Part shown: positions 1 through 8,800 of the stretch, one piece after another | Layout of the letters: each line of letters starts with the position of its first letter | Position numbering within the stretch: the first letter of the stretch is position 1 | Source: CAZUDO01 sp964618895 | GTDB lineage: Bacteria; Desulfobacterota; Binatia; DP-6 | DNA: 64,000 nucleotides | Direction: 5' to 3' | Assembly (NCBI GenBank): GCA_964618895.1 | Contig: CAZUDO010000010.1 | Coordinates: forward strand, 62,001-126,000 | Made by a program: the position numbers and the translations under genes | The notes under the pieces: generated by a model | What the model was told of the DNA's origin: nothing | What the model saw: the letters and a program-made list of their open reading frames with translations, nothing else | The model's database searches: none

Positions 1-386
1 GCCTGCCGCTGCTCACCTTCGGGAGCATCTGCCCGCTCGCGCTCCTCGGCATGGCGCTGGCACTCCAGCGCCGTGAGGGCGAAATCCTCGTCTGGGTGAT
101 CGGCGCCTACGTGCTCTCACTGCTGCCGTTCTTCATCGCCGGACGGTACCGGTTGCCGATCGCCGTGCCGATGCTGCTGCTGGCGGCCCGCGGGCTCGTC
201 TGGGTCACCGACGCCGTGCGCCGGCGCCGGTGGGACATGCTCGCGCTTGCCGGGATCCTGATGGCGGTGCTCGTCGCGGGGCTGCCGGCGGAGGCCGCCG
301 ACCGTTGGAAGTTCGCCGCCGTCCTCGGCACGGGCGTCGTGGCGGCAGCCCTGGCGCGCCGTCAGGAGCCGCGATCCGCGACGTAG
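1..386 (+). CDS. Integral membrane protein, C-terminal part (glycosyltransferase-39-like, partial)
   Basis: The reading frame is already open at the left edge, so the N-terminus lies outside the window. About 127 residues remain. They contain three or four hydrophobic stretches, and the segment around residue 40 (PFFIAGRYRLPIAVPMLLL) resembles the last membrane helices of dolichyl-phosphate-mannose-type or ArnT-like glycosyltransferases that build surface glycans. That family assignment is inference from one short motif and the hydropathy pattern. The gene converges with the sulfatase-like gene on the other strand and the two 3' ends overlap by about 25 bp, so no terminator separates them. 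Confidence 0.6.
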   Translation, partial: LPLLTFGSICPLALLGMALALQRREGEILVWVIGAYVLSLLPFFIAGRYRLPIAVPMLLLAARGLVWVTDAVRRRRWDMLALAGILMAVLVAGLPAEAADRWKFAAVLGTGVVAAALARRQEPRSAT

Positions 387-2179
387 CCGAGCGCCCGCAG
401 GCGCTCCACGCGCTCCTCGGGGATCCGAGGTCCGACGGGACGAGGCGCTGCCGCCGCCCGTACCCGTGCACGCCCGTAGGCGGCCAGCACCGGCCAGGTC
501 AATGACACGTCCACCTGCTCGCGGGGATCCTGCACCGTGTCGAAGAGGACGAAGCGGCGCGGCCAAGGCGTCTCGAGGTCGCGGATCGTCTTCCAGCCGT
601 CGCCGACGATGGCGTCCTGGGCGAAGCGGCCGAGGCGGAGTGCAGCATACGCCTCCGCCGCCTCGTCCGGCACGAGCGCGGGCCGCCCGTCCAGCCCGGG
701 GGGCCCCGGCATGCCGGCCAGGTCGAGCACGGTCGGCAGGATGTCGACGTGCTGGACGAGCCCGTCCACGACGCGACCACCGTCCCGGCCGCCCGGCAGT
801 CGGATGAGCAACGGGACGTGCAGGACCTCTCCGTGGAGGGTCTGCCCGTGCCCGACGCCGCCGTGCTCCGAAAACTCCTCTCCGTGATCGCTGGTGAGGA
901 CCACGATCGTGTCGTCGAGCAGGCCCCGTGCCTGCAGCGCGTCGAGAACCCGCCCGAAACCGGCGTCCGCAGCGCGTACGTCGCCGTCGTACAGGTCGCG
1001 GAGCAGGGCGAGGTCGCCGGACGCGATGCGCGCCGGCCGCGTCCCCCAGAGCTCGCGGCCGTTGTGCAGCGGACGCACGGCGTCGACGACGCGGGTCGCG
1101 GCGGGCACCGTCACGGCGCGGCCGAGGAACGGCCGCGCGTAGCGTGGGGCGGGCAGGTAGGGGAAGTGCGGGTCGGTCGCGTGCACGTAGAGGAAGAACG
1201 GGGTGCGCACCCGTCGGTCGAGCCAGCGGACGACCCGCCGTGCGAGAACGTCCGAGGGCAGGTAGACAGCCGGCCGGGTCGCGCCGCGCTCGGGGTAGAA
1301 GCGGAACACCGCGAACCCCCGGTCGAGCCCGAAGGCGGCACCGCCGAGGTAGTTGGTCACGAAGGCGGCGGTGACGTAGCCGCCTCCGCCGAGCAGCTCC
1401 GCAAGCGTGGCGACGTCGGCACGGAGCCCGTGGTCGGGGTCGACCGCACCGTGCGCCGGTGGTGTGCGGCCAGTCAGGATGGACCCGACCGCGGGCAGCG
1501 TCCACGAGCTCTGTGCCACGGCGTGTGTGAAGCGTACGGCCGACTGCGCGAACCCGTCGATGCGCGGCGTCGTCGGACGCGGGTACCCGTGACACCCGAG
1601 GTGGTCGGCACGCAGGGTGTCGATCACGTACACGACCACGTTCGGCGGCCGTCCGGCAGACGCCGCCGGGCGGGCGCGCGGTGGCGGCGCGGATGTCTCC
1701 TGCTCGCCGTGGAGCCGCAGGGCGAACACGTCGGCGCTGCCGTCGCCGTCGACCGAGAAGGCGAGACGCACCACGGCACCCGCGAACGCCGCGAGCGCGA
1801 CGCGGACACGCTGCCGTCCCGGCCCCGCCGTGCGGTGCACGTCGCCGGCGCCGCCACCCGGCTTCGCCGGCTCGACGGTGACGACGAGGGCGGCATCATG
1901 GACCTCGACGTCGATGTCGAGCACGGGCGCATCCGGCAGGTGGAGGAAGAGGTCCCGGGGCTGCAAGCGTACGAGCCGGACGGATACCGTCGTGCCCCGG
2001 GGCCGGGGCCGCGGCCGGCACGTGACCGGCTCGCCGCGACAGCGCTCCGCCGTCACGAGGGCGTCGAGCAGGTCGTGCTCGACGGGCAGGCCGCCGGCCA
2101 TCGCCACGGCGACGCTGGCGCCGGTGACGAGCATTCCCACCAGGAGGCCGCGGGCTCGATGCGCTCGCCCGGCTCGCAT
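362..2179 (-). CDS. Sulfatase-fold (alkaline phosphatase superfamily) exported/membrane-anchored protein
   Basis: About 605 residues. The ATG at 2179 is preferred over an upstream TTG at 2248 because it directly precedes a basic then hydrophobic segment (residues 1-30) that reads as a signal anchor. After a beta-rich N-terminal region of about 150 residues comes a sulfatase core: a first metal-binding strand (VVYVIDTLRADHLGCHGY, near residue 180), a second metal site (TSDHGEEF) and the HGEVLHVPLLIRLPG segment. The position that holds the formylglycine-forming Cys in sulfatases (C-x-P-S-R) reads T-L-P-A-V, with Thr near residue 227. The protein therefore keeps the fold and metal ligands but should not be a formylglycine sulfatase. 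It may be a phospho- or sulfo-transferase or hydrolase using Thr. The substrate is unknown. Confidence 0.85.
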   Translation of the reverse strand: MRAGRAHRARGLLVGMLVTGASVAVAMAGGLPVEHDLLDALVTAERCRGEPVTCRPRPRPRGTTVSVRLVRLQPRDLFLHLPDAPVLDIDVEVHDAALVVTVEPAKPGGGAGDVHRTAGPGRQRVRVALAAFAGAVVRLAFSVDGDGSADVFALRLHGEQETSAPPPRARPAASAGRPPNVVVYVIDTLRADHLGCHGYPRPTTPRIDGFAQSAVRFTHAVAQSSWTLPAVGSILTGRTPPAHGAVDPDHGLRADVATLAELLGGGGYVTAAFVTNYLGGAAFGLDRGFAVFRFYPERGATRPAVYLPSDVLARRVVRWLDRRVRTPFFLYVHATDPHFPYLPAPRYARPFLGRAVTVPAATRVVDAVRPLHNGRELWGTRPARIASGDLALLRDLYDGDVRAADAGFGRVLDALQARGLLDDTIVVLTSDHGEEFSEHGGVGHGQTLHGEVLHVPLLIRLPGGRDGGRVVDGLVQHVDILPTVLDLAGMPGPPGLDGRPALVPDEAAEAYAALRLGRFAQDAIVGDGWKTIRDLETPWPRRFVLFDTVQDPREQVDVSLTWPVLAAYGRARVRAAAAPRPVGPRIPEERVERLRALGYVADRGS

Positions 2180-2241
2180 GGGGCTGCCGGTCGCGTGCTT
2201 GTCGCCATGCCGGGACGTTCCCGGCGGCCGGGGGACAGCGG

Positions 2242-2418
2242 TCAGCAACCCACCGTCCAGGCGGTAACGGCGAGCGGTAGCCGCTCGGGCCCGGTGTTCC
2301 CGATCGGCGGCTTCCTGCCGAGCACGCGCCGGAGATCGGCGAAGCGGGCGGGCAGCCGCCCGTCGGCGAGCAGCTCGCGGACGCGCTCGTGGCCGAGCAC
2401 GATACAGGTCTTCGCCAT
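2242..2418 (-). CDS. Small hypothetical protein (58 aa)
   Basis: An ATG at 2418 opens a 58-residue frame ending at 2242, about 60 bp upstream of the sulfatase-fold gene on the same strand. The sequence is mixed and globular-looking (starts MAKTCIVLGHERVRELL, ends with a proline-rich PPIGNTGPERLPL segment) rather than the Arg/Pro-rich pattern of shadow frames. I do not recognise the family. Position suggests cotranscription with the downstream gene, but there is no clear ribosome binding site. Confidence 0.4.
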   Translation of the reverse strand: MAKTCIVLGHERVRELLADGRLPARFADLRRVLGRKPPIGNTGPERLPLAVTAWTVGC

Positions 2419-2856
2419 CGTGACCGTACGACGGGGCCGTTCATAGAGCCGGTGCCCGGTGCCGTGCAACCTGGTCGGGCGATCAGTGGGGTGGAAAAAG
2501 ATCGAGCGCGGCCACGAACAGCGTACCGGCGCCCGGCCGGCGCTCGACCAGAGCGTCTGCGTCTGGTCGGCCCTCGTCGTCGCATCTCGGCGCGTTCTGA
2601 CGCGCGGCGTCGTGGGCCGAATGCCGGTCGACCGTCTTGAGACCCACATTATTGACTTGACAGTTGACTCGGAGAGGGAGGACATCTTGGATGCTTGGCC
2701 ACCAACGACGTTTGCCAGTGGCCTAGCCGGAGGGATCATGTTGGCCCAGGCAACCGCAAGGCGAAGAGGCGCTTCTTGAGCGGCCGCGGCGCTGGCGACC
2801 GTTGCTTGGACGCGATGCGTGGTCGCATCCGCCGTCAAACGGCGGATGTCGTCGAG
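2419..2856. other. Intergenic region upstream of the RHS gene
   Basis: About 440 bp separate the minus-strand small ORF from the plus-strand RHS gene. A locally AT-richer stretch near 2637-2670 contains TTGACA at 2657-2662, but no convincing -10 element lies 16-18 bp downstream. Frames running through the region look like shadows. The last 45 bp hold two overlapping perfect inverted repeats, listed separately. Confidence 0.5.
2814..2848 (+). promoter_or_regulatory. Two mutually exclusive hairpins in the leader of the RHS gene
   Basis: A 6-bp perfect inverted repeat pairs 2814-2819 with 2824-2829 across a 4-nt loop. A second perfect repeat pairs 2826-2835 with 2839-2848 (10 bp, 3-nt loop). 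Bases 2826-2829 take part in both, so only one can form at a time. The second ends 8 nt before the ATG at 2857. Alternative pairing this close to a start suggests translational control, but it would lie inside the coding region if an upstream start is used. Confidence 0.4.
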
Positions 2857-5800
2857 ATGTACGGTTGCCGCGCACCGCGTGCCCTTGCGCTTGGCCTGAT
2901 GGTTCTGAGGCACGCTTGGATTCCACTCGCCTGTGCGTGTGCCCTGATGCTCGCCAGCACCCGCCCGGCCCAAGCGGTGACCGTCTCGTTCCCGGACTTC
3001 TCGGACGTCACGAGCCTCACGCTGAACGGGTCGGCCGCCCCGACGAGCACGCAAGACGGACGTGTGCTCCGCATCGTTCCCGCATCCTTCGACCAGGCAG
3101 GTAGCTTCTTCAGCAGCACCACGCTGAGGGCGGCGGACTTCAGCACCTTCTTCCAGTTCCGGATCACGAACCCCGGGGGCGTATCCGACGGCACCGAGGC
3201 GTTCCAAGTGCCCACGACCGCGAGCACAACGCTCGGCACCAATCGACCACCTGATTGTTCGCGGGCGATCGCAAACCCAGATGAGCTGTGGCCGCCGAAT
3301 CACGAGTTCGTGGCGGTATCAGTTGCTCGCGTGACGGACCCCGACGGCGACCCCGCAACCATCACGATCACCGACATCGCGCAGGACGAACCCATCAACG
3401 GCCAGGGCGACGGGGACACGTGCCCAGACGCTATGGGGGGCGGCGCAGATGCCGCGCAGGTGCGCGCCGAGCGCTCAGGGAAGGGAAACGGTCGCGTCTA
3501 TAGGGTGACTTTCAGGGCAGACGATGGTCGGGGAGGCGGGTGCATGGGGGCGGTGAAGGTGTGCGTACCCCACGACCAGCGCCCAGGCCATGTGTGTCTG
3601 GACGAGGGGCTGCTCGTCGATTCGACGGGCCCGTGCGCGACCGAGGGAAGTACGACGACGACCACCTCCACCAGCACGATGAGGCCCTCGACGAGCACGA
3701 CTGCCACGACGACCACCAGCTCGATCACGATACCCTCTTCCACCAGCTCCAGTACCACGACGTCGAGCCGCCCAAGCACGAGCAGCTCCACGTCCACGCC
3801 GACCTCCACCGCTGCAACGACGTCCAGCACAACGACGAGCACCGTGGGCCCCACAACCTCAACGACAAGCAGCTCCACGTCGACGTCGTCATCCACGGCC
3901 ACGACAGCGACCTTTACACAGTCCACGACAACGGGCACGACTCCGACCACGACCTTCAGCACGACCACATCGGTGGTGAGCACGACTACGACCACCACGG
4001 TCGGGCCGCCACGCACCAATCGCCCACCCGAGATCACCTCGACGCCGGTCACCACCGCGACGCAGGGTGTCACCTACTACTACGCGGCCACCGCGCGGGA
4101 TCCCGACGGTGACCTGCTCCTCTTCAGCGTCTCCTCGCCACCTGCGGGCATGATGATCGATTCGTCGACGGGGCTCGTCAGCTGGATGCCGGGAGCCACG
4201 GCCGCGGGCAGCGTCACTGTCACCGTGGTGGTACGAGATCCCGCGGGCGCCCTCGACACGCAGACGTGGGACGTCGCGATAGAGGAGGTCAATACGCCGC
4301 CCAGGATCGTGTCGCTCCCGAACCTCGTCGGCACCGCGGGGGCTACGTACGCCTATGCGGCCGAAGCGGTCGACCCGGACGACGCTATGCTCACGTGGGC
4401 CGTCACGGGGCCGGCGGGCATGACGGTGACCAGGGCAAGCCTCGTGAGCTGGAACATCCCTGCCGGCGCTGCGGGAAACTTCCCGGTGACCCTCACGGTA
4501 ACCGACGGCCGCGGCGCAGCGGCCTCGCAGAGCTACGGCATTGGCGTGGCGGCAGAGGGCGACACGACACCGCCGACCGTGGCCATCACGTCGCCGAGCG
4601 ACGGCGCCACGGTCATCGAGGCCGTCCCGGTCCTCGGCACCGCGGCCGACCCGGCGTTCCGGGAGTACCGGCTGGAGCTCTGCCGCGAGTGGGGCGACGG
4701 AGGGTGCATGCTGATCGGCCGCGGCAACGCGCCGGTCACGAACGGCATCCTGGGCACGCTCAATCCCGCCACCATCATCAACGGCACGTGGCGCCTGGTT
4801 CTTACCGCCTTCGACGCTGCCGGGAATGTCGGCGAGGCCTTCATCAGCGTCAGCCTCGAGGGCTCGGCCAAGCCGGGCATGCTGCGCCTGGAGTTCACCG
4901 ACCTGGTGATCGAGACCCGTACCGCGTCGATCACGCTGAGCCGGATCTACGATAGCCTCGATTTGCGCCGTACCGAGCTGGGCAACGGTTGGCGCTACGA
5001 GTGGCACATGGGCCACCTGGAACGACCGCAGGAGATGAAGAGCGGCTGGAATGTGGTCCTGTGTGCTTTCCCCCGCTGCATCCCCCTCCCGCGCTTCGAC
5101 GTCGAATCTCTCTACGATCACCCGCTCCGCTTCGTCCTGCCCGACGGGCGCAGGTACGAGTTCCTCATCGAGGTCGAGCACGACGACACGATCGCGTCGA
5201 TCCACCCGTCACGGCCGGTCTACTTCAACCTCGACGGCAGCGCCGCCACGCTGCGTACGCTGAATGCGGATTTCGTTCCCTACTCGATCACGTCGTTCGA
5301 GCTACTTGTCAACCCAAGCCCCGACCCGAGGGACCCCGACGTCTACGAGGACGAAGACCTGCAGACACCCTGGGAGCCGGCCTACTACGAGCTCACCACC
5401 GATTTCGGCGAAGTGATCACCTTCCGCACCAGCGACTTCGAGGTGATCAAGTTCAGCGAGCCCGACGGCGTGACTATCGATCTCTCGGGTGGCGACGTGA
5501 ACCTGGACGGCGAAAACGTCGTCGACCTGGTCCGCGGGCCCGATGGTCTCGTCAAGGCCGCCAGGGACCTGATGAGCGGCGTGCAGGTCACCTATGCCCA
5601 CGACGCGAACGGTGACCTCGTCGCCGCCACCACCGTGGACGGCTTCGATCAGACCTTCACCTACGCGACCGGGTCCCGGATGCTCTCCTACCATATCGAG
5701 GGCCGGGCGCCCGAGCTGTTCGAGTACGACGACCAGGGCCGCGTGCTCCGCCACGTCCTGCCCAGCGGCGCCGTCGAGAACATGACCTACGACGACGCCG

Positions 5801-8800
5801 GCCGCCGCGTAGTCAAGACCGACGCTGCCGGCAACCAGGTGATCACCGAGTACAACGCCCTGGGCCAGGTCACGTCGATCACCGACCCGCTCGGGCACAC
5901 GACCACGTTCACGTACGTGTCAGGCTCGAACGACGTGGCGAGCAGGACCGACCCACTCGGGCACGTGTGGAAGTACGAGTACGACAGCCGGGGTCGGCGG
6001 ACGGTCATGGAGAACCCGCTGGGCGAGAAGACCATCGTCGAGTACGCAGCCAACACGAGCCGGATTCTCCAGACCACCGACGGCGAGGGGCGTGTGTTCC
6101 GTGAGATCCCTGATGCCTCTGGCCGCGTTACCGCGTTCGTCCTGCCCGACGGCACGACGGCGCGCACTTTCTCGTATCCCGCGCCGAATACGACGGTCTC
6201 CACTGACCCGTTCGGCAACGTGGAGACCACGGTCATCGACGACCGCGGGCGGGTCACCTCGGAGATCACGCCCGAGGGCACCTGGACCAGCACGTACGAC
6301 GACGCGAACCACACCCGCAGGAGCGTCCATCCCGACGGCACGATCACGCACGTGACCACTGATCCGCTCGGCCGCGCCACCCGCATCGCGTATGGCGACG
6401 GCACAGCGTTCAACTACGCCTGGGGCTCGGACGGCACGCTCGACTCGACGGTGGCGCCCGACGGGACGCCGTTCGAATGGGAGAAGAACCCGGGCGGTGA
6501 GGTTGGCACCTCGCGCATCAACGGCGGCGTCGCCCTGGAGCGGCGCCACGACGCCCTCGGGCGGCTGGCTTCGGAGCGCGAGCCGAACGGCGCGCGCGGC
6601 TATGGCTACGACGCGGCCGGCCGCCTGACCGCGGTCACGACCGCAACCGGTACCGTCAACTTCACCTACGACGCCGGGGACCGCCTCATGGGCGTGAGTG
6701 CCTCCAACGGACACGACGTCACCGTCGAGCGCGACGACGCGGGCCGCATTACCGCACTCATCGACGCCGGCGGCCGCCGTAGCAGGCTGACCTACGATCA
6801 TAGCGGCCGGCCCACGAGCTACAGGGATCCAGTCGGTCGCATGGTGAGCATCGAGCATGACGCCAACGGCCGCGTGATGCGCGCTACATACCCCGACGGG
6901 CGGACGATCGGGTGGACCTACCACCCCTCCGACGAGACCTCCAGCGACGAGGCCCCGGTGAAGACCCTGAAGGACATCGAGGGCATTTTCTGGAGCTACG
7001 ACTACGACGCATCGCTCCGCCTCAACCGGGCAGTTGATCCCACCGGGGGCGTCACGACATTCGACTTTGACGGAGACGGTCGCGTCACGTCGATCATTGA
7101 CGCTCTCTCGCGTGAGACCATGTTCGCCTATGGCCCGAGCGGCCTCACGAGCACCATGGCGCCGGGCGGGCGCGCCCAGATGTGGACCTACGACTCGCTC
7201 GGTCGCCAGGCCACCTGGACGCGCGGCGACGGCTCAGTCGTCAGCTACGGCTACACCACCGGCGCCCTGACTATGAGTCTCCCGAGCGGCGACACCTACG
7301 TGGTAGAGACGGATGACACCGCGGGCTCGCGCGCCGAGTTGGGCGCGCCCGGTGGCGGCGTTTTCCTCTTGCAGGACGAGCATGGCGAAGTGTCGTTCGT
7401 GCAGCTGCAGGACGGCGCCACCGTTGAGATCGCGCGCACGCCGGAGGGCGCGCCCCAGCACGTGCGCGCCACTACGCCGGGAGGGGCCTCCTTCGACACC
7501 TCCTACCGCTACGACGTGGCGGGAAACCTCGCCTCGGTGACCGACCCGTCGGGCGATACCACGGGCTACCAGTACGACGACGCGGGCCGGCTTGCGGCGA
7601 TACTCTACCCGAACGGCACCAGTGTGGCCTTCACCCGAGGTCTGAGCGATCGGCCGGAGACGATCCGTCACCTCGATGGATCCATCGTCGTGCAGGAGTA
7701 CACGTACCGCTACGCTGCGGACGGCCGCTTGCTCAGCGAGACCACGCCGCACGCGACCTTCACATACGGCTACGACGGCCTCGGCCGTGTCGCGTCGGTA
7801 GACCGGATCGTCGGCGGCGTGAGCGTGGAGAGGATCACCTACGGCTATGACCCGGTCGGCAACCTGCGGTCCCGCACGGACGGGGGGGGCGTAACGACGT
7901 ACTCGTACGATGCCGACGACCGGCTGCTGTCCAAGGTCGGCCCCGAGGGGACGGCGATGTACACGTACTCCCTGCGCGGAGCCCTGAGCAGCGTGAGCGG
8001 TCCAATCGGAACCACGAGTTACGACTACGACGACCTCGACCGGCTGGCGCGTGTCGTGCTGCCGTCGGGCTCTCGTGTGGAATACCGCTACGACGTAACG
8101 GGCCGGCTCCTCGCCCGGATCGACGCGTCAGGCGAGCGGCGATGCCTGCCTCTCCCCGCGCGGCAAGACGGCTTCGATGACTGCGCCGTGACCTACGCGC
8201 CCGACGGCTCGGCGCCCGAGGCCTATGCCTTCGGGGCCTACGGCTTGGCGGCGATCGTCTCACCCGCAGGCGCGAGCTACATCTGGCCTGAGGCCCGGGG
8301 AACCGTCTCCGCTGTGACCGACGCGTCGGGCGCCGTGAGGTCGACGCGCGCGTACGACGAGTGGGGCCGCGTGACCGCGGGCTCCGGTCGGCCGATCGGC
8401 TACGGTTACATTGGTGAGCGACAGGACCCGGCCACGGGCCTCATATTCCTCCGCAGCCGCTGGTACGATCCGTCGATCGGACGGTTCCTCACCCCCGATG
8501 CCGCGCCGGGCGCGACCGATGACCCGCGCACGCTCAACCGCTACACCTACGCCGCGTCCGACCCGAAGAACAAGATCGACCGCTCGGGTGAGGACTTTAC
8601 CATCATCGGCATCTCGGTCTCGCTCTCGATCGGAAACACCCTGTCGAGCATCCGCAACACGATCAAGTTCTGCCTGGGCGACAAGATCAGGAAAAATATC
8701 GGTAAGGCGGTCGCGACCTGGGCGGCGCGCAACATCGGCAACCTGGTTCTCGAGTCGGTGGCGGCCGCAGCGCTCGGTCCCCTCGGAGCTGTCGTCAGCG

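Noticed and set aside
2657..2662. TTGACA as promoter of the RHS gene
   Set aside because: No -10-like hexamer at 16-18 bp spacing, so support is too weak.
2459..2779. 106-codon plus-strand frame in the intergenic region
   Set aside because: It ends in a protein-like IIDLTVDSEREDIL segment, but the first half is shadow-like and no start or homology supports it.
3645..4010. Short-period repeat array read as a possible CRISPR or VNTR
   Set aside because: The repeat has no spacers and is fully explained as Thr/Ser linker codons.
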